The notes below the pieces were generated by a model, which ran no database searches, had not been told where the DNA came from, and saw nothing but the letters and a program-made list of their open reading frames with translations. A program made the translations under genes and the position numbers. A stretch of DNA of 64,000 nt from Alnus glutinosa (lineage: Eukaryota > Streptophyta > Magnoliopsida > Fagales > Betulaceae). Numbering within the stretch: position 1 is the stretch's first letter; each line of letters starts with the position of its first letter. The DNA lies in contig NC_084886.1 in NCBI RefSeq assembly GCF_958979055.1, positions 48,935,654 to 48,999,653 of the forward strand. Reading direction: 5' to 3'. Of this stretch, positions 21,966 through 34,500 are shown piece after piece.

Positions 21966-23360
21966 GAGAGAGTGTGAGATCTAGTGAGCGAAGAAGGGGA
22001 AACGGAAATAGCCTGCCACGAAATAAGGAGGAAGAGGAATTGTTATATATACGGTTTTCAGTTATTTCCACAAATGCCCCTAAGCTTTGAGAGAAAGACA
22101 TACATAGAAACCTTCAAACATAATACACTTCTTTCAATTTTTTATTTTTTATTTTTATTAAAAACTGATTTCAAACATAAAAATCATATAATATTATGCC
22201 TGAGTTTGCAATTTTAAAAAGTATAATTTTTAAATGTGTGATTTGAAAAAGTAATTTTAAAAAACACAATTAAGCGTATGGCATTTAAAATCGCAGGTTA
22301 GCTTTTAAAATTCTGCATTTTTCAAAAAAAATCCCTTGTTACCAATTTGAAAAAGCATATTTCTGCATTTTTAAATCACAATTTTTAAAAATAAAATTTT
22401 CAAACAATTCATTTTATGCGATTTCGTTTAAAATCGCATTTTTTGTTTATGAAATCGCAATTCCATACACATTCTAAGTCTTATTGTTAAAAAATGTGAT
22501 TTTCGAAAATTTTATCATTAAATTTATGATTTTCAATTAAAAAATTATATAAGTCTTAAATAAGTTTCTGTTTACTAGAAATAAAAGTGATTATAAAGAG
22601 CTCTAATTGATTTTTGGCAAATTTAATATTAAACTACACTTGTGAGTTGTTAAAATGTAATTCCAGATCCGACCGAAGATCAATTTAGTGCATGCAATAT
22701 GCATGGAGTCCTATGCAATCACTCAGGCTCAGCGCTGGGAGACATGCATGTCATTGAGCTATCTCCAAAGGGTATTATAGGAAAGAAAAGCTAAAGCATG
22801 AGTTTAACGTGAGGGACGCCACTAAAGCCAAAGTCCAAGGTTAGTGTTGGCTTTGGTTGATCCGCCCCTCCAAACTGCCACAATTTGGGCTTGCTTTTTA
22901 GCACGAGGACGTCAATACCTAGGGATGTACATGGGATTTGCGGTTTTAGGAACATGCATATTACTAACCTGCTATATATATATATATATATAAAATAACA
23001 AAATAAAGTCATTTTGGTGTTTAATACCATTTAAAATATGCTCAAAAGACCCGTACTTAAAAAACGGTTATGTTATGCGATTTTGAGTTTTAATAACCGC
23101 TAACTAGGGTTTATTTCAAAATCGGTAGCTGCTTAAGGCGGTATGGTCGCAGTTACTAAACTTTGATAACTGCCTAAGACGGTTGCAAGTAATGGCAATA
23201 ACCGCTTGTACACCCCTAACAATAACAACCTCTACCAAAAAAAAAAAAAAAAAAAACTTTATTATATTATTATTTCATTTGTTTATTTATTTTTGTATCT
23301 TAATTCAATGACAGACAAGGGGACTAGGGCCATGTCATCTCCTCCACTCAAAAAAAATGT
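21966..23360. other. Promoter side of the plastid protein gene, then AT-rich DNA
   Basis: Positions 21966-22100 are the likely leader and core promoter of the minus-strand gene. About 22200-22500 repeats AAATCGCA and GCATTTTT words in both directions. A similar patch occurs at 12430-12760 and 50665-51010, suggesting another degraded MITE family. An AT microsatellite lies at 22974-22992. I see no coding region. Confidence 0.45.
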
Positions 23361-23369
23361 TTAAAAAAA

Positions 23370-23543
23370 GAGAAATGATAGACATCCCAACACTTTTTTT
23401 TCCATAATTTGATTATAATCTAATGTGTCATGATCCTATGAGATTGTGTCACACTTCTCAAAATGATAGATTTCATGGGATTGTGACACATCAAGTTGGA
23501 ACTAAATTTTGAAAAAAAAATGTTTGGATGTCTAATATTTCTC
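23370..23543. mobile_element. Mutator-type MITE, 174 bp
   Basis: The left end is GAGAAATGATAGACATCCC and the right end in reverse complement is GAGAAATATTAGACATCCA. Both arms also carry a GTTGGAA/TGTGTCA-type inner inverted repeat. The 9-bp duplication TTAAAAAAA (23361-23369 and 23544-23552) matches perfectly but is low-complexity. Confidence 0.75.
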
Positions 23544-23640
23544 TTAAAAAAAAAATTCAAACTCTAAATTTATGGTAAAGTTCACATACCCCATCAAACT
23601 ACCACCCGATTGATAATGTATTCCAAACTACAAACTACAA

Positions 23641-23641
23641 A

Positions 23642-23682
<41 letters not shown>
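23641..23682 (+). repeat. AAT trinucleotide microsatellite
   Basis: About 14 AAT units in AT-rich intergenic DNA, between ACAAA and AACCCTCC. Confidence 0.95.
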
Positions 23683-23683
<1 letters not shown>

Positions 23684-23699
23684 CCTCCATCTAGCAAAA

Positions 23700-25079
23700 A
23701 TACAAAAATAACCCAAAAAAAGAAGAAGATAAAAATAACCCCAAAAAAGTTCTAAAAAGAAGGAAATTAAAACTAAAAATTAAAAATAAAATATAATAAT
23801 GGGTGTTCATAAACCACCCCTTGCTGTTTGGGTTCCTGAGTTTGAGGTAGTTCTTTAGCGCTTACATGCATGAAGATGTATTATGGGCGGATGATTGCTC
23901 AAAACTACCCTTCTTTGGGGGTGGTTTCGATTGCAGTTTGGGACTGTTCTCCACTCATAGGGGTGGTGTACACCCCTAATATATGATATCACCCACAGTT
24001 TTTAAAGGTTGTTTATATGATAAATTTTAGAATCGAACCTTGTACTTGTCAATAAAAGACAAATGTTCAGCTCGGTTTGGAAAAGTTTTGAGAGGTGTTC
24101 TAGGTTTTGGGTTTTGAAAAAGGTAAAAATTTAGAATTAATTTAGTGGGCCGCATTTGAAAAAAGTGTTATGTGGAATCCACAAATAAAAATTCTTTTGA
24201 TAAAATTTTGAGAAACAAAAAATTGAAGAGTGCTCTTCTAAAATAAAAAGAAAAAATTATTATAATTTACATTCCACGGTAGTAGCCGCCTGGTGGTAGC
24301 CACCACAGCATTCGCACCAGACGGTCCTAGAGGCCATCGTAGGGCTGCCAGATGCTAGAAGGTCTTGGTAATCACTACATGGATGCTAGAAGTTCTTAAC
24401 AGCCACCATGGGACACTAGAAGTTCATGGCTGCCACTAGAGGCCGCTGAAAGTACATGGCAGCCATCAAAGAGCGATTTGAAATTTGTGACGGCGATTGT
24501 AGGGGCTTCCAACCACCGTAGAGCTGTCGAAATTTTATAGCAATTATTTTTTGAAAAGTATTATGTTTTAAGAAGGATTTAAGATTTATTTGAAAAAGTG
24601 TGCTAGTGATGGAGATCACATCTAAAAAGCTGTTTGGATAACTAATATTTTAGAAAAGCTTTTGGCATTTGAGAAGCGAAAAGACTTCAGAAAAACTTTC
24701 CAAACAAACTTTGTTAAAAATTTTGTTTTTCCTTTTCTTTTTCAAAGCAAAAACATTAATGAAAAACTTAAAACACTCAAAATTATTTTCTTTCTCTTTA
24801 TGTCACATAACACTTTCTCAAACCTATAAAATAAAAATAAAAAAAATAAAAAAACACCTACACTAAAACACAATAACAAACATAACTTCGCTCTAGAGAG
24901 AGAGAATAAATGGGTTACTTCAGCAAGATTGATACTAAACATTACTACTACGTTTTTACTCAACAACTGAGTGTTAGCAATATCAATTTGATTATTCTAC
25001 AGTATGGTACTGATGCTAGTAACCTTTCATAACCGACTGCCTCCCAGAATCACAAATATCACCTGTCAGTAACCTACTA
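23700..25079. other. Intergenic DNA with short GCC-rich repeats
   Basis: About 24270-24520 repeats CATGGCAGCCAC/AGAAGTTCTT-type words several times, in a pattern of diverged tandem copies of 30-60 bp. About 24640-24890 shares the CACATTTATGTCAC-type module with ADH-like intron 4. I see no credible protein. Confidence 0.4.
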
Positions 25080-25503
25080 TCAAGGTGATAAATTCAGCAA
25101 CTGAGACGAGAAAAATTGTCCTAAGAGCAACAGAAAAATGATGAGAGCGAGAATAAAAAAAACCCTTCTGAAAATGATGAGTGAGAGAGCGAGAGAGAAG
25201 GAGGGAAAAATCCTTATGACGAACGCATTGGTCTGTAAAAGTCCTACGGACATTTCGATATTGTGCCGGCTTTCGTTCTCTTTATATACAATCAGCCGTA
25301 AGTATGCACTCAAAAAAGACCAGAAAATCTAAAATGAAAGAAAAAAAAAAAAGAATTAGTAAATCCTGTATGGCTATGAACATATGGAAAATGGGTCCGC
25401 CCTATGATGCCCACTGGAGATCAGCGGATATGATCCACAGTAAACATTCAACACAACCATGTGGGCACACGCTAATGTACATACTGCAAACATGGTCGCA
25501 GTT
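25080..25503 (-). other. Probable 3' UTR of the PHD-finger gene
   Basis: Non-coding DNA directly downstream of the stop at 25504. It has AATAAA-like words in minus-strand orientation, but no end point can be fixed. Confidence 0.35.
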
Positions 25504-28500
25504 CTATTTGTTCCGGAAGCCCCCGAAGAGAAGCAGTGAGTTATTCAAATTGTGTCTTTCGGGCAGGAGTTGGTCTGCCTTTGAAACAGGCTTTACCGTC
25601 TGCTCTTTGTCCGGGAACGGGAATGAGAGAGAAAGGGAAAGGGATGCAGAGACACCGTCGTCGTCATCATCCTCTTTCACCTTGTCTGGAGGCTTGACTT
25701 GATCATTTTTCTTGCGTACTGTCCCGACAAAGAAAGGCAGCATTCCCTTATTTGGTGGTTTCATTTCAGCCCCTAAAGCAAGCTCGAGATTTGGAACGTC
25801 ATCATGTAATTTGTCCTCACAATCTGATGAGTGCTTTTTCCATGGCACAGAGTTGTCCCCAAATACAAAATCCTTTCCCCTTTGTGAATCCACAGGAAAG
25901 AAGTACCTTTCAGTACTTCCCAAGTCCTCCCGAATAACTTTCTCATCACAAGCTTCTTCACATTTCTTCTCCTCAATACAGGAGACGGAACCTGGATCAA
26001 TTACCTGAGGAGCAAAATTATCATTCCCAGAATTTCTACCTCTAGAATTGCTATGTCCGGACATTACACTGAAACCTGACTTCAGCCTCTTACCAGCACT
26101 TTCTTCATCTACTGACACACTATTGATTTCATTCCAAGGCCTCTTCTGACCCGTGTCACTAGAAGTTTGAGGAGCTGTCTCTGAAAGATCCAAATATGGA
26201 CGTATCCTGCGATTGGTCAGGTCTCTGTCCAACAAAGCTGCCCCACTGTCCATATACCCAGCATCTTCCTTCAACTCCCTCTCAAGTTTAACTTGATCTC
26301 GAACTCCGTTCATTCTATCCTGAATTTTGTCCTCACCAACACTCCCCAACATACCCACGTCTTTATTGCCAACAGGAAGAATTTTCAAGAACAACTTATT
26401 TTCTCCATCAGATGAAGTGTCCCAAAGCATTTGTGCCTTGTCGCCATCATTGGAGCCGCTCTTTTCAGTTGCTTGAAGAGAGGCCTTGAGCTCTGCACCT
26501 AATCTGTCCGGAAGACTAGGTTCTACCTGCATAAAGAAAGAACTTTAATATGCATCACAAAAGCACATGCACATGACTAGGTGGACGCCTCAAGGTTGAA
26601 ATTATGTTAAAGATGAAGACTTATTAGCTTTAAAGATAACACAGGGAAAATACGGCAACACTTCCAGGGTATGTTTCCTGAGAAAAATATGACACTAGGC
26701 GTGTCCACAAAACATAGTTTTTTCGTCAGTCATTATGTCCCTAACAGACAGGTATTGCTTAAATTCTGCCCCAACTTTCAACAATAATAATAATAAATAA
26801 ATAAAACTAGAAACGCTTATCATATATTATATAGCAGAAAGGCTTTCTTCAGTCCATGATTTACATTTCAACCGATTCCAAAGAAAAAATTTCCAGCCAT
26901 TCTGTGGGGGTGTGTGTGAGAGAGAGTTTAATCTCTTCTGGAGTTGTGAGAATATGCAGTTCATGTCCTTTTATAAATGTGAGGAAATTATCATTACCAG
27001 GGAAGAGCTGCCGCGTCTCATTGCTTGGCTCACTTGCGCAGTGCTCGTTCCTATCTTTGAAATGGACTTGGAGTCAAGTCTACTATCTTGCTGCTCCAAA
27101 TCTTCTTGGTATCCTGAAGACGTCTGTTCAAGAGAAGTTTTGTTGCTATCACAACCCCCACTTACTGTGACATGCATCTGATTAGGGACATTGGATGTTA
27201 GGACCATGGTGCAAGCTCTGTCACATGTAGGTAATTCTTCATCTATACGCCTTGGTGAACATAGATTCTCAGACAAAGTCATAACAGCAGGGGGAATATC
27301 TTTGTCCAGAGGAACCACATTCAAACTAGGAATATGCAACTTCTTTGACGAATCAATACAATTCACCCTCTTTCCCCTGAAAACACCCCATAGGAAGAAC
27401 AACATATTCCAACCTGCCAATAACAGAACAAACTTCAGCAGATATGTGATTCTAAGGCAAAATAAAACAATCACTGTCATGTATAAATGCACAGTGAGAA
27501 GCATAGTTATGAAAATAGCAGAAAGAAAAATGATTTCGCCTCCAGGCCTGGTGTAAAACTCAAAGCATAAGTATTGCAAATATTTACGTTGATTGAAATT
27601 CAATACAAACACATTAAAGAACAAAAGATTTACAGGATGATTGTTTGAAAAAAAGTGAATCACATGTCATAGAAGTTTAAAATGACACTGTCAACGGTAA
27701 ATCTTCCTTCCTAGCGTGCATTTTCATTCACACATTCATAAATAAACCTCAATGATACAAACAATTTACAACCATAAACTTTTCAATGTCTTACGCTTTT
27801 AATGATATTTTGATTACTTATTAAAAAAAAAAACATAAAACTTTTCGGTGTTTAAGGCCTTCAAACATCCATTAAGCAGTCTATAACCTATGATTATCAG
27901 TTAGATGAAGAGAGGGAAGGAAAACCTAAAAAAAAAAAAATTGAGCATTAAAATATCAAAGCCCAAATCCGGGATACAAGACTCTCAGCCTAATACAAAC
28001 TGGTTAAGATCGTGAGCAACCAAGACCAATGGTGGCAGCAATCAAAAGAAATATGGTTGAGTTGAAAGCATCAGTGTTAATTAACAAAAAAGGGTAAGCT
28101 GTGTGCGATGGCCTACCCCTTACATGGACATCAAAAGCAAACAAGGACAACGTAGCAAACACCAAGTAGTCAAATAAGGATTTTTAAGTTTTGTAGCCTT
28201 GATATTTGGCTATTGTACAAATTGTACATATAAAATTAAAGAAAGGCCCATTGAGTGCAGAGCACACCTCATTTAGTGCCCATACAACCATTGTTAGGAA
28301 ACAATTGCACAACCTCCTTTTGTTAAAGTAGATTACACATACATACACTATCTTCCATAAGTATCAAACAAAAATAAAGTTGCAAGCAAAAATGATAAGA
28401 ATGATACATACAAAATTCAAGAGGCTCAAGAAAAAGCAAGCTTAGACAGATAGGTTTTATTGCCCAATTATATGGACTTATTTTTCTTATTGGCCTTTTA

Positions 28501-31500
28501 ATGTGTGGCCTTCATCTTAGTCTTACTAGTCCGACATTCTAAATCTTCTGGTTTTAAATTTAAGTCCTAGTCCTAGTGCTAGTGGAATCAGGAGTGCCCA
28601 ACAGACAATATCTATCAACTTAATTTTTTATTTTTTTTGATAAGTAAATCTCTATCAACTTATTAATCCTATACAATGAGGGAATTTCATAAACTTTCTA
28701 GTGCTTTCAAACACTGAATGCATTTTGTCTAGATTCCTCTTCTCTTGCTCTTCCCTTTCTTCAACTTCCTTATCTTAAACTTTTTCTATGCAATGTACTT
28801 TAATTTTCAGTAGTGTAGTCTTCTTCTAAAATTATGCCCTAGATCAGGGTTTATTCATTTATTTCTAAATGCAAACTTTACTTTCACATTCTAATTTTCT
28901 CCTACTACCTTCCCCTTGCATGTCAGCCCATGAAGCTCAAGGTTTATGAGAAAAGGTTCACCCTCTTTGTAAAGCATTTAAAACTTAAAAACCAGTATCT
29001 CTTAAAAAATAATGGCTCCAGGCACATCCCCTTATATCACTTATTGATATGTAACTTTCAGGAGTCGCTAAACAGACATCCATATCATAACCTGCGCCCG
29101 TATCAATGAGGCATAGGTGTGGACGATATCTATTGACATGTCACCACCATATATGATTCCTATTGTTCAGGAGTTGCAATTCACAAATCCATACTGTGTC
29201 ATATCCAGTATTCCGTATTTTACAATGCTTCATGGTGCAGGCCTAGCAATATCAGCATCCTAATTCCAGTATTCATGTAAACCTCAAGTAGTAAACCACA
29301 GAAGCCTATCAAAGATTTTGTTACAAGATAAGGCACTGTGACCCTATGATAAAATTTCGAATTAATCCTTACGCTGTGACTTCTCAGGAAGTTGGTTGGA
29401 TGGGAATATCAAAAGTTCAACACCATCAAGGTTTCCTTTGAGGGCTAAATCCTTCTTGATCATACTGTCCAAAAGGCTCTTGTAGTTTCTCTCATAACTG
29501 TATCACAAGCAGAATAAAAATACATAATATCAAAACAAGAAACAAAGAGACATGTATCAAGAAAAACCACTTTCAATTATATGAAAAGTACATATGAATA
29601 TACTTGCCTCTCAAGATCTTTGGCAAAAAAGTATAGAGCAATGTTATCTTCTTTAGCACCACTTCCATAAAACTGGGATGGCCATGTGCTCAAGCGAGGT
29701 ACTTCATGCAGGGGAACTTTGGGGGGAAACTTGTTCACCACTTCCAGAACTTTAGGTGATGCGCAAGTTGATAGATGAGCTTGAATTCCAGCACACAAGT
29801 CTGGAAGATTTCCACCTTTATTCACCTCAAAAACCCCACTGCATATGAATCACAAAAGCTTATCTAGAAGACTGTTTTCAAGATGCAATATATGATGATC
29901 AAAAGAGTAAATGGAAAATAAACAAACATGAGAAATGTTCTCCCGCGACAAACAAATACATAATTTACAGAATGTAAATCAATCTTACTGCCAGATAAAA
30001 TCATATTCGGGAATGGCTGATGTCTTCAGAAGAACAGATGTTGTTGTTGAAGCTTGACTAGGAAATTCTCTTATTGTAGGCTTGCCAACAGAAACCACAG
30101 TGGAATCTGAGTCACCCACTTTGGAAGAAAAAACATCAGTGGGCTGCAAACTAAACTGCTTCGAATTATTGACAGTAGTATGTTTGTAAGAGTCCAAGGC
30201 AGAACTCCCAATGGCTTGCCTTTCACAACTTCCTTCAGTGGACATAATATTCTTAGACTTGTTCGAAGCCAACAATTGATCCTGAGGAGATATTTCATAA
30301 TTCAAGTCTGTGCTTGACAAGGACGACTCATCAGGTTGATCAAGCACTCTTTTCTTCCTGTAAATTTCAGGTCTTCTAAGCAAAGCCGCATTAATTGCAG
30401 CTTTCAACTTATTGCCTTCATGCATTTCCTCTCTAGAACTTCTTGCAACAGATACATCAATACCAGGAGCTTGTGGAGTACCATTTGTGCAGAACTCTGT
30501 AGCATGCCCAATGTCTTTACATTTTTGACAGAAAACAGTTTTTGAAGCACTTGTAGCAGTAGGCCTTGGGCGAATACTGGAACTCTCCCTAGTTTTCTCA
30601 TAATGATTTGTCATAGGCAACCCATCTTGCACAGTTCCATCAACAGTATTGGATGGTCTCTCAGCATTCAAAGAATAACTTGACGGGGGTTCATCCTTGG
30701 GGCTAATCTTGTTCAACTTTTGTTCAGCAGAACTGAACATTCCACTAGTAGATGAAGCTCCAACAGCATTAGGCAAACACAAAGATGATATCTTAGCTTC
30801 AGTTGATCCTGCAAGAAAGTAAATTAACCCAAAAAAAAAAAAACAGTGAGCATAAAATATACAAATATAGAATTAACATATTCCCTTCAAAAAGAAAGCA
30901 AGATCACACCTGAAGTAACTGGAACTTCTACACCTTTACGACCTAGACTGCTGGTTACTTTTGATAAACTTGATTTTCCATCAGACTGGACAACCTTCGA
31001 CTCTCGGTTGTTGCTTACAAATGAAGGCAAACTGGTTTCACCACGCGATGCAAGCTTTTGGTCAACCTTAGGCGTCGAAACGGTGGCATTAGCTGTTGTT
31101 GAACTGACCAGAGGGCGATCCAATTTAGATAAATTTTTTCTTTCAAATGTACCACGTTCTTTTGTTTGTTTCAGTCCTTTCGGATCTTGAACATGGTTGA
31201 ATTTAGGTGAAAGCATTCTAACTTTTGATTCAGTAGCATTGCTACGTCCTGAGTTTGCATATTTAAATGACATAGATTTGCTCATGATTCTAGCAGCCCC
31301 CTCCTTTGTATCAATGGAAGTATATTCTCTAGCGCCCTTCTGCTTTTGAGGAACAACTTCATCTACAAGTTTAACTTTTGATTTGGAATTTACGGTGCTG
31401 AATGAATTAGATTTTAACAAAGTACCTGCATACGGAGAAACAATCAATCGGTGCTTAATATAGTTAAACATCAAAACATAAGTCGAGAAGGACATTAGAA

Positions 31501-31524
31501 TGAGTAACCCATAGCTTCGTAAAA

Positions 31525-31566
<42 letters not shown>

Positions 31567-34500
31567 AAATGTACAGCCAGCAAAAGCTATTTGCTTACCC
31601 TTGGGTGTTTGAAGCCGTGGACCTATGGTAGGAAAGCGTGCAGTTTCCAAAATATCATTATGTTGAGCTGACTTAACTTTCCCCTTATCTAAGCTCTTGA
31701 ATGAAGAATCCCGAGAAAGTGCAACTATTCTGCTGGGACTTGATGGCCTTGGTGATCCAGTAACTATTCTACTGGGACTCAACGGCTTTGGTGATTCAGT
31801 ACCTGTTTCAAGCTCCTGCCTTTTTGCTGAAGCCACTTCTACATTTTCTGCATGCCTCTTGGCAGAAACATGTGTACTTGAACTAATTTTGTTTGTTCTT
31901 TTTCCCTCAACTTCTGAACCTTCAAATTCAATTTCACAGTGAGACTAGAGTACACTTTACAGTGCCTGTGTCCAGAGCACTAATTCTTTGTATTTTAATT
32001 TAGACAGGGTATTTTAAACTATACCTTGCTTCTGGTTTTCAGATTCCTCAGCGAACTTGCATTCTTCGCACAGCCAGTCACCTTCAGGAACTTTCTGGAG
32101 CATTTCTCGCATGCAATAGCTGATTGGTAGCAATAAAGTGTTAAGAATCATCTTGAACAAGAGCTTACAGATCAATACAGAATAGAGAACCAACAAAACC
32201 TGCCAAGCAACTAATACAGATGGAAGGTTGTTTATGCTTACGTGTGCTCTGCACCATCACTGCACCTACTACATATAGCAAGTTTTTCCTCACGACCTGC
32301 ATCCCCACAAATATCACATACTTTTACCTGTTTCCAACAAAAGAAATAAGAAAAAATGTTAATTTTCTAAATAAGACAAAGATTTTGATTGTAAGAGCAG
32401 ATATCAAAGAGTATTAATGCAACTCCAACACAAGACTCCAATTCCAAGTATGAGTCTTGTGCGGCATAATTTCATCCGAAGGCTGTTGATAAGAAGACCA
32501 CTCTCATCTGAAGTCCTAGTCCTAAGCTAGAGTCCTAAGTTCAATTGTATGCTAAATAGATGAGAGCTAAAGAGTCCTAGATCAAGTCTGTATAGGAGTC
32601 TTTGATTATTCTGCACTCTTGTACTTCTCCTATATATATTCAATGAATGCTCAGCTATAGAGCACGGATTCGCAGCCATATTACCCTAGTTATATCAAAG
32701 AGGAAGGAGAGACTTCCATCAAAGGAAAAAAGAACATTTCAGAACAAATAAAATAAGAAGCAAAAGTGTAAGAAAATGAACCGCAGGCAGATAAAAAAAT
32801 CACAACTAAGCACCCCATAAGATCAAGATGTCTGCTTTCATAGATCTTTCAGTAAGCCGCAGTGTAAAGCTTATTTCTTATATCAACTTTTAATTTCCAT
32901 ATATCTCTTCAAATTCGTTCTCATTTTCTCCCAAAACGAACCATATTCTTGTTAAACAATGCATAATCAATAAACACCCACACATATCATGATGCTAATC
33001 TGACGTTCCGATCTGATACTAATCTGGAGAAACACTTTAGTGTAGCAGGATACATTGAGGAAAAGAGGGTATGGGTACCCACAGATACGAGTCTAAAGAA
33101 CATGAACAAAAAAAAAAAGCAAAAAAAAATAGATTACATGTTACGCATTATGTATCTTCTTAGTTTAAAAATCAAATTAGGAATAAAAAGGGGGGGCAGG
33201 GCCCAAAAATAATCATTACTCACATCTTCCTCCACAATGTCCGATTCATCACTCTCATCTCCAGAACCAGATTGCAACGGAGGCTCCTGCATGTCAGATG
33301 ACTCAACCAACTCCTTAGACTTATCGTTGTGCTCATCTTGATCTGAAGATTTCAACTCTTCATCTGTTCGGTCCCCACTATCCTTGTTAGCCTCTGCTTC
33401 TGACTTCGTATAACTTTTCATTGAAACCTCAGAACTTCCACCAATGTGAGCTTTACATGAAACTGACTTACGGACAGAAGCAATTTCAGATGCCACCTCT
33501 TTAGTTAATGATGAATTGATATGGTCCATTGAGCATTCTGGAACTTTATTCTGGATATGAGAAGAAGGATTCTCTTCTAAATCTGTTAAGTTTGTATTGT
33601 AAGAAAGAGATTTAGCATTATGAGAATCGGTGTATGGACTTTGCTCATTCAGTGATCTACTGCTAGCATCTGCATCTTTAGAAGATGGAATCTCTGATGA
33701 GCCTAACTTGTTGAATTGGGTCACCTTCCATGATCCCTCTAGAGCTAAACTACTAACTGAAGCTGTGCTACTATTTATATTCCTGTTATGATTACTGACC
33801 ACTACAGTAGCATCATTGGGTCTAACACATGAAATGTTATCATCATGGCCTTCTTCCTTAATTTCCACATACTTATTTGAGAAGGTTCTCTGATCCAAAC
33901 CGCATTGTGGTTTGGAAGAAAGTTGATCCTCAGCAATCGTTCCTCCAGAAGCCAACTTTGTAAGCATCTCAACATCTAAAGCATCAGATATAATAGTCGA
34001 CCTTAAGGTTGATTTACTATCAGCATTTTCAGAGAAAGAATCATGACTGGAATTAACACTGTGGAGGTTACTTGTTTCACTGGTGGTATGCTGTAAGTTA
34101 TCAGATGCTCTACTCTTAAGAGAAGATAAAGTACCACTCTCATTTACAGAATACTGACTGACCGCATTTACACGGCAGCTTTCATCAGAAAACTCCTCAG
34201 TCCTTGACCCCATGAGAGCTCGGTTCAGATGCATACAAGATGAACAAGGAGCAGAGCACAGGTTACAAGTCCCAGACTCGCCTCTCATATGAACTTTCTT
34301 ACTCATGGAACACTTACCCAATTCTGTTTCAGGTTGAGGAGATACCTGATAAAACCAAAGCATTAATTATGAAAGAAATAGGGGGAATGAAGGAAAAACC
34401 ACAGTATATGAGTGCACTTTTCACATATTGACTATACTGTCCTAAAACGATGTATAATCAACAATCAGCTTGCAGCATTGGCAGCATTCAAAAAGGGTTG

